Source: Bacteroidetes bacterium GWF2_38_335
Lineage (GTDB): Bacteria; Bacteroidota; Bacteroidia; Bacteroidales; GWF2-38-335
NCBI GenBank assembly: GCA_001769535.1
Contig: MEOH01000010.1
Coordinates: forward strand, 192,414-256,413
Direction: 5' to 3'
DNA length: 64,000 bases
Made by a program: the position numbers and the translations under genes. Below, piece after piece: positions 45,649 to 55,981 of this stretch; position 1 is the first letter of the stretch; the number at the start of each line of letters is the position of its first letter. The notes beneath the pieces were generated by a model. That model was not told the origin of the DNA. It worked only from the letters and a program-made list of their open reading frames with translations, and did no database searches.

Positions 45649-46959
45649 ATGAAAAATATTCTAATTGTCATATCCGCTTTCGTTTCATTTTCTCTGAATG
45701 CACAGAGCATCAGCTATAAATTTTTGGAAACTGATTTTGAAGCAAGGGAATATACAAAGTGTCTTTCAAAAGCTGAAAAGGCAATTGAAAAGGGTACTGA
45801 TGATCCAATGCCCTATTTTTTTAAGGCATTATCCTTAAACAAGCTTTTTGCCGATGAAAAAACCGGAAAGCAATATATTGACATGTACAGGGAATGTTTG
45901 GGTGCTCTGAAAACAGCAAAAACAAAAAGCAGTAATTATGATCTTTTTAATGCTTACCGCAAAGAACTTGAGAAACTTCAGCAAAAAATAATTCAATACA
46001 TTTCTAAAATTTATAAAAAGGGATTGCTGAATGAGGCAGATGTTTACCTGAAGTTGCTCAGGGAAGTTTATGATGATAAAGATCCTGCTTTCAGATTCAA
46101 TTATTTTGCAGACATTAATAATATTTACTATGAAGGTGCAGTGCAATTAATTGAAGCAAAAAACTATGAGAAGGCCAACGAAGAGCTTGAAAAAATAAAA
46201 AAGGTTTCGGGTGATACAGCCTTGCAAAGTTATTTTCTTGTTCTTATGGATGTTTATAAAGATAAAGCACGCAACTTTTTTGACGCTGGGGAAAATCAAC
46301 AGGCAGAACTTTGCTTTGATCAGTATGTCAGGTACCGCAATTTAGTATATCCCGATCAGTACGGTTCATTATCGGTTAATAAAGTAGCTGATGGCTGGAG
46401 TGAATCAGATTTTAACAAAGCCAATACGGCGGCAGAGGCAGGTTATCTGACAAAACAGGAAAAATTATTGGTGTTTTACCTTAATCTTGCACGAATCCAG
46501 CCGAAACTGTTTTGTGAAACAATACTTGATCCATATATAAAAAAGATGTTCGGTGATGAAAAAACCATAACAATTGATGGTAAGAAATACAATTATACCG
46601 ACCTGATTAAAAAAGAAAAATATGTTTCTTCATTATATGAAAAACTGAATAAAATGTCACCCTTAAATCCGTTGATTCCTGATAAAAAATTGTACCTGCT
46701 TGCCGAATGTTGGGCAATTGAAGCCGGGTCAAAGGGAATTGTCGGACACGACCGGGTTACATGCAAGAAAGGCGCGTTTGCCGAATGTTGTCAGTATGGA
46801 TTCAGCGATGCGCTGGATATTTTGCTTGATCTTTTAATTGACAGGGATATCAGTTCATTTGGGCATCGTAATATTTGTCTTGACTCCTATGAAATTATAG
46901 GTGTATCAATTGCTCCGCATACTGAATATCGCTACAATGCAGTAATGGATTTTGAATGA
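45649..46959 (+). CDS. Secreted TPR-like and CAP-domain protein
   Basis: ATG 45649 opens a clear signal peptide (MKNILIVISAFVSFSLNAQ); an in-frame ATG 15 nt upstream is possible. Residues 25-250 are helical repeats resembling TPRs. The C-terminal part (about 270-436) is a CAP/SCP-like domain with GHDRV, ECCQYG, SSFGHRNICL and IGVSIAPHTEYRYNAVMDF. CAP domains occur in secreted proteins with varied roles, including lipid binding and envelope functions. The helical repeat half suggests a protein partner. No operon partner is evident. Confidence 0.82.
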   Translation: MKNILIVISAFVSFSLNAQSISYKFLETDFEAREYTKCLSKAEKAIEKGTDDPMPYFFKALSLNKLFADEKTGKQYIDMYRECLGALKTAKTKSSNYDLFNAYRKELEKLQQKIIQYISKIYKKGLLNEADVYLKLLREVYDDKDPAFRFNYFADINNIYYEGAVQLIEAKNYEKANEELEKIKKVSGDTALQSYFLVLMDVYKDKARNFFDAGENQQAELCFDQYVRYRNLVYPDQYGSLSVNKVADGWSESDFNKANTAAEAGYLTKQEKLLVFYLNLARIQPKLFCETILDPYIKKMFGDEKTITIDGKKYNYTDLIKKEKYVSSLYEKLNKMSPLNPLIPDKKLYLLAECWAIEAGSKGIVGHDRVTCKKGAFAECCQYGFSDALDILLDLLIDRDISSFGHRNICLDSYEIIGVSIAPHTEYRYNAVMDFE

Positions 46960-47129
46960 TTTTCAATGCATTGGTGAGATCCTGAAAATTTTTGAATACT
47001 TTAAGTTTTTAATTATCAATTAGATAATACAATCTGTTATTATTTTTTCTTTTTTCTTTATGGAATTTACCCTGGCTATGAATCATGTTGGTGAAAGCAA
47101 ATTAGTAATTAACTCAAAAAACCAATATT

Positions 47130-49022
47130 ATGAAAGCCATACTAACAGCAATAATGATTCTGGCCATCTCACAAACAGTGATTTTTGCCCAGTCAGGCAC
47201 TTTAAGCGGAAAAATTTCCGATGCCATATCCGGTGACCCGGTAGTTGCCGCAGATGTTGTACTTATTAAAGGTGGATTTGCCTTTACTTCAGCAAAAACC
47301 GATGCTTCGGGTAAATATGAATTCACTAAAATTGTATCCGGTACTTTTGATTTGAAAGTAACTCATAAAAACTACAAAACTTTCACAAAATCCTCGATTA
47401 CTTTAAACTCAAATCAGAGTACAAAACTTGATTTTGTGCTTGAACCAAAGGCAGTAACAACTGTTGTGATAACAGAACCCGAAAGCAAGGAGGAAACAAT
47501 TACAGTTTCAGATTGCAATCGTTCATATGAAAAAGTAAAGTGTACAGGAGGAATCGCATACAGTCCCGCCGGAACAGGATATTATGCAGCTCCGGATGAT
47601 GCAGGATACGTTGATTTTAATACCGAAGACTATGACAAAATAAATGAAAATGTATTTAAGGAAGTACTGAATGATCCACTGAGTACTTTTTCTGTGGATG
47701 TTGACCGTGCCGCCTATTCGAATGTGCGCAGATTCCTGAATCAAAATACCATTCCTCATAAAGATGTGGTCAGAATTGAAGAAATGATCAACTATTTCGA
47801 TTATGAGTATCCACAGCCTAAAGATGAACACCCTTTTTCGGTAAACACCGAAATGCATGATTGTCCATGGAATCCCGAACATGAACTTGTTATGATAGGT
47901 ATCCAGGGTGAAGAATTGCAATCAGAATCTATTCCCGCCTGCAATCTCACATTTCTGATTGATGTTTCAGGTTCAATGGATTCTCCTGAAAAACTTCCAT
48001 TGCTTAAACAGGCATTTAAAGTGCTGGTTGAGAACCTAAGACCTCAGGACCGCGTTGCAATTGTGGTTTATGCAGGAGCAGCAGGCTGTGTGCTCGAGTC
48101 AACACCCGGAACAAAAAAGGAAACCATTCTTGCCTCACTTAATCAATTGCAGGCAGGCGGCTCAACTGCCGGAGGAGCAGGTATCAATCTGGCATACAAA
48201 ATTGCTATGGAAAACTTTGTTAAAGGAGGGAATAACCGTGTTATTCTTGCCACTGATGGAGACTTTAATATTGGTGCATCCAGTAATGCCGAAATGGTTA
48301 GTCTGATCGAAGAAAAAAGAAAAAGCGGTGTATTTCTTACCATCCTTGGATTTGGTATGGGTAATTATAAAGATTCCAGAATGGAGCAGATATCCAATGC
48401 CGGAAATGGTAACTATGCCTACATTGACAATATCCTTGAAGCAAAGAAAATGTTTGGAAAAGAATTATGGGGAACACTATACACAATTGCAAAAGATGTG
48501 AAAATTCAGATTGAATTCAATCCAGCACAGGTAAAAGCATACAGACTGATTGGCTATGAAAACAGACTTCTCAATAAAGAAGATTTCAATAATGACAAAA
48601 AAGATGCCGGTGAGATAGGTGCAGGTCATACAGTTACAGCTCTTTATGAATTGATTCCGTCAGATTCAAAAGAAGATGTAAATAATATTGATCCCCTTGA
48701 ATACCAAACCACTAATGTGAAATCAAGCGGAAATCTTATGACAGTAAAGCTCAGATACAAGGAACCCGATGCTGATTCATCAAAATTAATTGCCTGCAGA
48801 TACAAAAGAGACGATATTAAAAAATCAAAAATCAGTGAAAATTTCAAACTTGCTGCTTCTGTTGCATCATTTGGAATGCTTCTCAGAGACTCTGAAAACA
48901 AAGGGACAGCAACCTATGAAGCAACGCTTGCTATGGCAAAAGATGCAAAAGGTGAAGATAAATATGGTTACCGTGAAGAGTATATAAAACTGGTAGAAAT
49001 TGCTGAATTGCTTAAAAAATAA
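47130..49022 (+). CDS. Secreted von Willebrand factor A domain protein (YfbK-like)
   Basis: This 630-aa protein has a signal peptide (residues 1-20, ending IFAQ). An N-terminal carboxypeptidase-regulatory-like domain (about 22-105) is followed by a conserved pre-VWA segment (FSVDVDRAAYSNVRRFLN), a VWA domain (about 270-440) and a C-terminal DUF3520-type region ending EYIKLVEIAELLKK. The metal-ion-dependent adhesion site is intact (D278, S280, S282 in DVSGSMDS). Such proteins are common in Bacteroidota envelopes, possibly in assembly or adhesion. A strong terminator follows. Confidence 0.87.
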   Translation: MKAILTAIMILAISQTVIFAQSGTLSGKISDAISGDPVVAADVVLIKGGFAFTSAKTDASGKYEFTKIVSGTFDLKVTHKNYKTFTKSSITLNSNQSTKLDFVLEPKAVTTVVITEPESKEETITVSDCNRSYEKVKCTGGIAYSPAGTGYYAAPDDAGYVDFNTEDYDKINENVFKEVLNDPLSTFSVDVDRAAYSNVRRFLNQNTIPHKDVVRIEEMINYFDYEYPQPKDEHPFSVNTEMHDCPWNPEHELVMIGIQGEELQSESIPACNLTFLIDVSGSMDSPEKLPLLKQAFKVLVENLRPQDRVAIVVYAGAAGCVLESTPGTKKETILASLNQLQAGGSTAGGAGINLAYKIAMENFVKGGNNRVILATDGDFNIGASSNAEMVSLIEEKRKSGVFLTILGFGMGNYKDSRMEQISNAGNGNYAYIDNILEAKKMFGKELWGTLYTIAKDVKIQIEFNPAQVKAYRLIGYENRLLNKEDFNNDKKDAGEIGAGHTVTALYELIPSDSKEDVNNIDPLEYQTTNVKSSGNLMTVKLRYKEPDADSSKLIACRYKRDDIKKSKISENFKLAASVASFGMLLRDSENKGTATYEATLAMAKDAKGEDKYGYREEYIKLVEIAELLKK

Positions 49023-49042
49023 ATCTAACCCATCCTTATGTT

Positions 49043-49080
49043 CCGGCCTTGAAGAACTTTCTTCAGGGCCGGTTTTTTTT
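49043..49080 (+). terminator. Terminator of the VWA gene
   Basis: CCGGCCTTGAAG and CTTCAGGGCCGG form a 12-bp stem (one T-G pair) with loop AACTTT, followed by T8. It ends before the ATG of the next lipoprotein gene at 49111, which argues against the longer frame for that gene. Confidence 0.88.
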
Positions 49081-49110
49081 GAAATACTTTTCTTACTTTT
49101 ACACAGCAAT

Positions 49111-49638
49111 ATGATTATGGTTTTCTCTAGATATTTGAAGTGTGTACTTTTTTTTGCTGCAGTTTTTTCAATGCAGTCATGTTTTCATGCACAGGAAGAA
49201 GAAAAAGTTGATGCCGATGGTTACGCATTGGGCCGTGAAATGGGCTATAGTCAGCTGAGATGCAATATTGAACTGGATAAAACGCTCAGAAAAGATCTTC
49301 CGGTTCCCAAGCTGGAATTTGAAATTGAAACTCTGAAGGAAAAGTTTTTCAACGAATATGTTGAACTTTTAGCCAAAAGGCAGAAACTTGAAAAGGAGGA
49401 ACTTTCATTGTGCGACAAAAAATATATGGAGGTTCTTGAAACAGCAGATACTTCAAGAATAAATTTCATAAATATGAAGGCTGCGTCTCTTTATAATATA
49501 AACCCTAAATTGGCTAATGATATCGCAGGACTCAATATTAATTTCAGATATTCTGATTACACCGGACTTATAGAAAAGCCCGAAATTATAAATTCTTTTT
49601 TTTCCTTCAATCAGAAGGATTACGAAGTGAAATGGTAA
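49111..49638 (+). CDS. Hypothetical lipoprotein, 175 aa
   Basis: ATG 49111 is chosen because the longer frame would begin inside the preceding gene and run through its terminator. A signal peptide with lipobox cysteine (FSMQSC, about residue 24) precedes a charged, helical middle (about 65-115, many Glu/Lys) with coiled-coil character. The C-terminus is about 50 aromatic and polar residues. I do not recognise a family. It ends at a bidirectional terminator. Confidence 0.7.
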   Translation: MIMVFSRYLKCVLFFAAVFSMQSCFHAQEEEKVDADGYALGREMGYSQLRCNIELDKTLRKDLPVPKLEFEIETLKEKFFNEYVELLAKRQKLEKEELSLCDKKYMEVLETADTSRINFINMKAASLYNINPKLANDIAGLNINFRYSDYTGLIEKPEIINSFFSFNQKDYEVKW

Positions 49639-49656
49639 CATCTGCTTAGAAATACT

Positions 49657-49696
49657 AAAGCCACAGTATCGCTTTTTTAAGCAAAACTGTGGCTTT
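49657..49696. terminator. Bidirectional terminator before mutB
   Basis: AAAGCCACAGT (49657-49667) and ACTGTGGCTTT (49686-49696) form a perfect 11-bp stem with an 18-nt loop. It lies between convergent genes that end at 49638 and 49715. Confidence 0.8.
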
Positions 49697-49714
49697 GTTT
49701 ATTGATGAAATCCT

Positions 49715-51859
49715 CTATTCTTCGTCCTCTGAATGAGTCAGTATTTCAAGGATTTTAATAGCAGCTTTTGAAATGGAAGTTCCCGGACCAAATATGGCTA
49801 CCACTCCGGCGTCATAAAGAAACTGATAATCCTGTGGAGGAATTACTCCGCCAGCAATTACCATAATATCTTCGCGACCAAGGTCTTTCAATTCCTGTAT
49901 AACCTGTGGAATCAGGGTTTTGTGACCGGCAGCCAGACTGCTTACACCCAAAATGTGAACGTCATTTTCGTTTGCCTGTTTGGCAGCTTCAGCGGGCGTT
50001 TGAAATAATGGTCCGATATCCACGTCGAATCCAATATCGGCGTAACCTGTAGCCACTACTTTTGCTCCGCGGTCATGCCCGTCCTGTCCCATTTTAGCAA
50101 CCATTATCCTTGGTTGACGGCCTTCCTGTTGTGCGAATTTTTCAACAAGTTCGCGGGCTTTTTTATAATCATTGTCTTTCATAGATTCAGATGAATAAAC
50201 TCCTGATACGGATCTTATTACTGCTTTATATCTTCCTACAATTTTTTCGCAGGCAGTGGAAATTTCGCCAAGACTTGCCCTTTTCTTTGCGGCATCAACT
50301 GCAAGTTCAAGTAAGTTGCCTTTTCCTGTCTCAACTGCTTTGGTAATTGCGTCAAGTGCAGCAGTTACTTCTGCTTCATTTCTGTTTGCTCTGAGTTCTT
50401 TGAGTCTTAATAGCTGGGCTTCACGGACAGCAGTGTTGTCAACATCAAGAATGTCAATGGGATCTTCCTTATCACATTTGTATTTATTTACACCGACAAT
50501 AACATCTTTTCCGGTGTCAATTCGGGCCTGTTTGCGTGCAGCAGCCTCCTCGATCCTCATTTTTGGCAGTCCGGTTTCAATGGCTTTTGCCATACCACCC
50601 AATTTTTCAACCTCCTGAATTAGTTCCCAAGCTTTGTGAGCCAATTCATTTGTGAGATATTCAATATAATATGAGCCTGCCCATGGGTCAACAGATTTGC
50701 AAATATTGGTTTCTTCCTGAATGAAAATCTGTGTATTCCTTGCAATACGCGCAGAAAAATCAGTAGGAAGTGCGATGGCTTCATCAAGCGCATTGGTGTG
50801 CAATGACTGGGTATGGCCCAGGGTAGCAGCCATGGCTTCGATACAGGTTCTTGCCACATTGTTGAATGGATCTTGTTCAGTCAGACTCCAACCCGAAGTT
50901 TGAGTGTGTGTGCGTAAAGCAAGTGATTTGGGATTTTTCGGGTTGAACTGAGAAACAATTTTAGCCCAGAGCATACGGGCAGCCCTCATTTTTGCAATTT
51001 CCATGAAATGGTTCATGCCCGAAGCCCAGAAAAATGAAAGTCTGGGAGCAAATGCATCAATATCAAGTCCGATTTTTATTCCGGCCCTCAGGTATTCCAT
51101 TCCGTCGGCCAATGTATAAGCCAATTCAATATCATTGGTAGCACCGGCTTCCTGCATGTGATAACCCGATATTGAAATTGAGTTGAACTTGGGCATATTT
51201 TTGGAAGTGTACTCAAAAATGTCAGCAATGATTTTCATTGAGAATTCGGGCGGGTAAATATAAGTATTACGCACCATGAACTCTTTCAGGATGTCATTTT
51301 GAATTGTTCCGGAAAGTTCTTCAAGTTTTGCTCCCTGTTCCAGTCCGGCCACAATATAAAAAGCCAATATAGGTAATACTGCTCCGTTCATGGTCATTGA
51401 AACCGACATTTTATTAAGGGGGATCTGGTCGAACAGAATTTTCATGTCGAGTATTGAATCAACTGCAACACCAGCTTTACCCACATCACCAACCACTCTT
51501 TCATGGTCGGAGTCATAACCCCGGTGGGTAGCCAGGTCGAAAGCAACTGACAAACCTTTTTGTCCTGAAGCAAGATTTCTGCGATAAAATGCATTGGATT
51601 CCTCGGCAGTTGAAAAACCTGCATATTGCCTGATGGTCCAGGGGTTCATTACGTACATGGTCGAGTAGGGGCCACGCAGGTAAGGTGGAATTCCTGCTGC
51701 ATAGTTCAGATGTTCCATTCCTTCGAGATCGTCTTTGTAATATACATTTCTAACAGCGATCAATTCAGGTGTGACCCAATCTTTCTGTCCATTTTTCTTT
51801 GCAGCATTTCCGGAATTTACCGGAGCTTTGATGTCTATATGATCGAATTTTGGTCTCAT
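49715..51859 (-). CDS. mutB: Methylmalonyl-CoA mutase large subunit
   Basis: This 714-aa catalytic subunit interconverts succinyl-CoA and R-methylmalonyl-CoA with adenosylcobalamin. The substrate-binding TIM barrel fills about residues 1-560, with [20 protein letters not shown] and the conserved [20 protein letters not shown]. The C-terminal cobalamin domain carries DGHDRG, whose H595 would be the lower cobalt ligand. The length and motifs are complete. It follows mutA by 21 nt in one operon. No epimerase or MeaB-type chaperone is adjacent. It supports propionate production or use. Confidence 0.95.
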   Translation of the reverse strand: MRPKFDHIDIKAPVNSGNAAKKNGQKDWVTPELIAVRNVYYKDDLEGMEHLNYAAGIPPYLRGPYSTMYVMNPWTIRQYAGFSTAEESNAFYRRNLASGQKGLSVAFDLATHRGYDSDHERVVGDVGKAGVAVDSILDMKILFDQIPLNKMSVSMTMNGAVLPILAFYIVAGLEQGAKLEELSGTIQNDILKEFMVRNTYIYPPEFSMKIIADIFEYTSKNMPKFNSISISGYHMQEAGATNDIELAYTLADGMEYLRAGIKIGLDIDAFAPRLSFFWASGMNHFMEIAKMRAARMLWAKIVSQFNPKNPKSLALRTHTQTSGWSLTEQDPFNNVARTCIEAMAATLGHTQSLHTNALDEAIALPTDFSARIARNTQIFIQEETNICKSVDPWAGSYYIEYLTNELAHKAWELIQEVEKLGGMAKAIETGLPKMRIEEAAARKQARIDTGKDVIVGVNKYKCDKEDPIDILDVDNTAVREAQLLRLKELRANRNEAEVTAALDAITKAVETGKGNLLELAVDAAKKRASLGEISTACEKIVGRYKAVIRSVSGVYSSESMKDNDYKKARELVEKFAQQEGRQPRIMVAKMGQDGHDRGAKVVATGYADIGFDVDIGPLFQTPAEAAKQANENDVHILGVSSLAAGHKTLIPQVIQELKDLGREDIMVIAGGVIPPQDYQFLYDAGVVAIFGPGTSISKAAIKILEILTHSEDEE

Positions 51860-51880
51860 AATTTCTTTTTTTGACGGTGA

Positions 51881-53743
51881 TTAAATTCCAAGAAGTTCCT
51901 GAAATCCTTTTAATTCTTCAAGTACATTTGATTTAACATGAATGAAATGTTTAAGGCCTGCTGCTTTAAGATCTTCCATACAGGCAGGTGCGCCGGCAAC
52001 AACCACAATGGTATTTTTACCGATTTTTTCAAATATTTCGGGTGCAATGGTTGCATATTCATCATCAGAGCTGCAGATAACAGTTATCTCAGATTTTGAT
52101 GCAAGGCAAGCTTTAATTCCTTCATCTACCGAGCTGAAACCGTTATTGTCAATTGTATTGAACCCTGCGCAACCAAAGAAATTGGCGGCAAATTGTGCTC
52201 TGGCCCGTCGAAATGTTACATTACCGATTGTAAACAAGAATACCGAAGGAGTTTTTGCCTTTTTCTCGGTTTTCATCCTGATAACTTCAAACTCTTTGGC
52301 ACCCCGGGTAACTTTAAGTGGTCTGGCCCACTGACCGGTAACCTCTTTATCTCCTTTGTACATGCCAGTGAGGTGCATGGTGCTGTTGAATTTTTCAGAA
52401 AAATTAGGATACTGGTTGGTTCCCAAAAGTATTTCTTTGCGGTTTGCAATATTCATCTTCCGGGTTTTTACTGTATTTTCAATCTGATCCTGAATAAAGC
52501 CTGCTTTGAAAGCTTCAATATATCCACCCTTTTTTTCAACTTCAAGGAAAAGTTTCCATGCTTCGGATGCCAGATTATCGGTAAGGTTTTCAATGTAGTA
52601 AGATCCGGCTCCCGGGTCAACGACTTTGTCAAAATGGGATTCTTCTTTTAAGATTAGCTGAACATTACGTGCTATACGAAGTGAAAAATCGCCGGGGGTA
52701 TTGAAAACAGCGTCATACGGAACAACAGTGATCGAGTTTGCTCCGCCTATTGCCGCAGCCATTGCTTCTGTGGTTCCTCTGAGAATGTTCACGTTGTAAT
52801 CATACACGGTTTTGTTGAAACGTGTTGTTTCAGCATGAATAAATATTTTAGTGCATTCTGGGTTTTCAGGTTTATAGTTTTCAACTATTTTAGCCCACAA
52901 CATTCGGGCAGCCCTGAATTTAGCAATTTCAAGAAAATAATCAGAACCCACTGCAAAAGACAGTTTCATTGTCTTGGCTATTTTGTCAATTTTTGCCCCA
53001 TATTCAGTGATTTTTGCAAGGTATTCATTTCCCATTGACAGAGTGAATGCAAGTTCCTGAACTATGGAACCTCCGAAATTAGAGAAGTATTCACCGTTAA
53101 CAGTCACTATTTTAAATTTGGGCAGACTTTGAGTTCCGATTTCAATCATTTTGTTGATTCTGAAGAGTGTGCGTTCTTCGGAATCATAGTAAAATCTACC
53201 GTTTAAGTTGAGATGTCTCAGCGGATCAAAGTCAAGCGACCCTTCTATTTTGTTCTTGTCAAACCATCCTTTTTCAGCAAAGTTGGCAAGCATGGCAAGA
53301 AAGTCGGGACTGGAATGCCCGCTGACAAAATTTATTTTTGTTTCATTTAAATCAATACCTCTTATCAAACGATTGAAAATCTGCTGGTTGTTTATCAGTT
53401 CGCGATGGTCAATAAATCCGATTGAATTTACTCCGTTCGAAACAGCATCGTAAGCAAGTGAGTTTGTCAGGTCAACATCGGTTATTCTAATATCCTGCCT
53501 TATATCCCATGCATTGGTCATTTTGTTTGACCTCACATAAGGGAAAATTCCGGGGTGAACATCAAGATATGAAAGATTTTCAAGGTGTTCGGCCCTGTAA
53601 TAGGGCTTTAATTTTAATCCTTCAATGGTCTTCCAGATTAACTTCTTTTCATAATCGGCGCCCTTGAGGTCCCTGTTTATGACATTTTCCCATTCCTCAG
53701 TAGATACCGGAGGAAATGTGGAAAAAAGTTTTTCTTTACTCAT
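51881..53743 (-). CDS. mutA: Methylmalonyl-CoA mutase small subunit
   Basis: This 620-aa protein is related to MutB over its length (EWENVINRDLKGADYEKKLIWKT, then [22 protein letters not shown]). Its C-terminal cobalamin-like domain is degenerate and lacks the DxHxxG motif, as expected of the non-catalytic subunit. It pairs with the large subunit encoded 21 nt downstream. A -7 box (CAAAATTA on plus, 53769-53776) lies just before the ATG without a clear -33. I see no cobalamin riboswitch in the 232-nt upstream gap. Confidence 0.93.
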   Translation of the reverse strand: MSKEKLFSTFPPVSTEEWENVINRDLKGADYEKKLIWKTIEGLKLKPYYRAEHLENLSYLDVHPGIFPYVRSNKMTNAWDIRQDIRITDVDLTNSLAYDAVSNGVNSIGFIDHRELINNQQIFNRLIRGIDLNETKINFVSGHSSPDFLAMLANFAEKGWFDKNKIEGSLDFDPLRHLNLNGRFYYDSEERTLFRINKMIEIGTQSLPKFKIVTVNGEYFSNFGGSIVQELAFTLSMGNEYLAKITEYGAKIDKIAKTMKLSFAVGSDYFLEIAKFRAARMLWAKIVENYKPENPECTKIFIHAETTRFNKTVYDYNVNILRGTTEAMAAAIGGANSITVVPYDAVFNTPGDFSLRIARNVQLILKEESHFDKVVDPGAGSYYIENLTDNLASEAWKLFLEVEKKGGYIEAFKAGFIQDQIENTVKTRKMNIANRKEILLGTNQYPNFSEKFNSTMHLTGMYKGDKEVTGQWARPLKVTRGAKEFEVIRMKTEKKAKTPSVFLFTIGNVTFRRARAQFAANFFGCAGFNTIDNNGFSSVDEGIKACLASKSEITVICSSDDEYATIAPEIFEKIGKNTIVVVAGAPACMEDLKAAGLKHFIHVKSNVLEELKGFQELLGI

Positions 53744-53975
53744 AATTAAAAATCTTTTGTTAAGAATGCAAAATTAACTATTAATGCCGTTATATTTTAT
53801 GAGAATTATCACTGCTTAACAGCACTTGATGTTTATAGATTGCAGGTTTATGCAGCAGTCCTGACTTATGTGGTTATTAAGTTGTGAATAACTTATAGAC
53901 AACTAATTTCGTTTACCAGTCATTTAAATATTAATTAGTAATAATTTTATTGACCGGATTTTAATTTGATTAACT

Positions 53976-55943
53976 ATGATAAAGTATTTGATAATCAGTT
54001 TAATATTGACTTTGAGCTGTAACACTTATGCTCAACTTCAGGAAGTTGAAAAAGGAAACGGTGATACCCTGATAACCACCTTTAAGTACAAAAGCGGAAA
54101 AATCCAGAGTAAAGGAAAAATGAGATTTGGAAAAGAGGTCGGACATTGGGCGTATTTTAATGAAACAGGAGCAGTTGTTCAGGAAATGGATTATGATGAC
54201 GGGTATGTGCATGGTGATGTAATATATTATTACCCGAATGGAAAGATTGAAAGCAAAAGTTCCTATTTCTATGGTGTTCAGACTGGCAAATATTGTTTGT
54301 ATTCAGATGAAGGCAAACCCGAAATCGAAGGTTATTATAAGCAGGGTTTGAAAGATAGTTTGTGGACTTATTGGTACGAAAGCGGAAATAAAAAGAAACA
54401 GCTTTATTATTATCCTGATGATCTGAAAGTAATAAATTACTGGAAGAAATCAGGTGAAGCAATGGTTTCAAATGGAAACGGACTGCTTGACCTTAATTTT
54501 CCTGATGGCAAACTAATGGAACGTGGATATTATGTCGATGGCCGTGAAGATGGGGAGTGGGTGTATGGTTATGAAAACGGACAGACAATGTCAAAGGGTA
54601 CCTTTAAAGCAGGAAAAGAATCGGGAAAATGGCTTTCCTGGTTTGAAGATGGTGCGAAAAAAAGCGAGTTGAATTACGATAATGGCGACAATACTGTTTG
54701 GTACAGAAATGGCAATATTGAAATGAAGGGCAAGCTCGTTGATTCCAAAAAGGAAGGTCTTTGGATCTTTAACTATGAGGATGGCACAAAGAAAATGGAA
54801 GGTACATATTCCAACGATCTGAAAAATGGAAAAATAACAAAATGGTATCCAACTGGCCAAAAGGAACTTGAAATGGAATTTCAAAACGGGAAACAAAACG
54901 GTAAGGCAATCTGGTGGCATGCAAATGGCAGTCTGGATATGGAGGGATATTTCGTAAATGATCTTCAGCATGGCAAATGGACTTATTATCGAAAAAATGG
55001 AAAAATTGGCAATGAAGGAAATTATTTTGAAGGGAAAATGGATGGTGAATGGGTTTATTGGTATAATTATGACCGGATAGTTACCGATAGGGGAAGAACC
55101 CTGATTTTTTATAATCAGGATACATCCATATTAATTGGTGAATATCAGATCAGCCCCGATCAACTATGGAAAAAATGTAATTATAACAAAGGTGTTAAAG
55201 AAGGCCTTTGGACGGTGTATTATGAAAACGGACAGTTATTTCATGAAGGAAATTTTAGTGATGCAAAAGAAGATGGCGTTTGGAAATCGTGGTTTGAAAA
55301 CGGACAACTGAAATCTGAAGGAGAATTTGTGGGGGGCATAATGAACGGACTCTGGAAGCAATGGCACAGGAACGGGAAAATTCTTTCTGAAATTGAAATG
55401 AACATGGGACTGAAAAGCGGAAAGGCTGCATATTGGAATGAATTTGGTTTTCTTGAAAAAGAAGAAAATTATATTGTGGTGGAAATGAAGAAAAATACCA
55501 AAAAAATCTATGTGGATGAAAATACTGTTGAAAGAAAATCTATAGTTCATGGTCCATATCTAACCAATTTTCCCAATGGAAAAACAAATCTGAAAGGCAA
55601 ATATAATTTTGGAAATAAGGATGGGGTTTGGGAATACTATGCCGCACTTGGCAGAGTAAATTTCAAAAAAATAAATGAAAGCAATTATTCAAAAATTGAA
55701 ACCAGACTGGTCAGAACCGAAGAGTACAAAAATGGCAGTCCGGTTGGCAAATGGCTCAGCTATTACGACGAAGGACCTATTGAAAGCGAAGTAAACTACA
55801 AGGATGGTGCCCGTAATGGCAAAACAGTCTATTATGAAAAAAATGGTAAAGTCATATATGAGGCAACTTATAAAATGAATGAGGTTAAGAAAGTTATTAC
55901 GGATAACAGAAAAGGTGAGCAAATGAATATGCCGGGCAGGTAG
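53976..55943 (+). CDS. MORN/YwqK-repeat secreted protein
   Basis: This 655-aa protein has a signal peptide (residues 1-19, ending TYAQ). Some twenty repeats of 22-25 residues follow, with pattern YENGQ...EGxFxxGKExGxWxxWxxNG, the MORN_2/YwqK type. Databases often label these as antitoxins of a two-component toxin system. Here it has an export signal and no toxin neighbour, so that label is unsafe. The repeats form an elongated beta-hairpin sheet, probably in the periplasm or on the surface. Its stop codon lies in the loop of a small hairpin. Confidence 0.82.
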   Translation: MIKYLIISLILTLSCNTYAQLQEVEKGNGDTLITTFKYKSGKIQSKGKMRFGKEVGHWAYFNETGAVVQEMDYDDGYVHGDVIYYYPNGKIESKSSYFYGVQTGKYCLYSDEGKPEIEGYYKQGLKDSLWTYWYESGNKKKQLYYYPDDLKVINYWKKSGEAMVSNGNGLLDLNFPDGKLMERGYYVDGREDGEWVYGYENGQTMSKGTFKAGKESGKWLSWFEDGAKKSELNYDNGDNTVWYRNGNIEMKGKLVDSKKEGLWIFNYEDGTKKMEGTYSNDLKNGKITKWYPTGQKELEMEFQNGKQNGKAIWWHANGSLDMEGYFVNDLQHGKWTYYRKNGKIGNEGNYFEGKMDGEWVYWYNYDRIVTDRGRTLIFYNQDTSILIGEYQISPDQLWKKCNYNKGVKEGLWTVYYENGQLFHEGNFSDAKEDGVWKSWFENGQLKSEGEFVGGIMNGLWKQWHRNGKILSEIEMNMGLKSGKAAYWNEFGFLEKEENYIVVEMKKNTKKIYVDENTVERKSIVHGPYLTNFPNGKTNLKGKYNFGNKDGVWEYYAALGRVNFKKINESNYSKIETRLVRTEEYKNGSPVGKWLSYYDEGPIESEVNYKDGARNGKTVYYEKNGKVIYEATYKMNEVKKVITDNRKGEQMNMPGR

Positions 55944-55953
55944 GCTGTCCGGC
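55931..55953 (+). terminator. Weak hairpin at the end of the MORN-repeat gene
   Basis: GCCGGGCAG and CTGTCCGGC pair over 9 bp (one G-T) around a 5-nt loop that contains most of the TAG stop. The following sequence has A- and T-rich runs but no immediate T-tract, so termination is uncertain. Confidence 0.4.
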
Positions 55954-55981
55954 AAATGAAAAAAAGCATTTTTGTATTAAT

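Noticed and set aside
48055-48306. Overlapping rightward frame inside the VWA gene
   Set aside because: Its translation is low-complexity out-of-frame sequence within the well-supported VWA domain.
53744-53975. Possible cobalamin riboswitch upstream of the B12-dependent mutase
   Set aside because: The gap is short, AT-rich, and I found no B12-box-like motif or matching helices.
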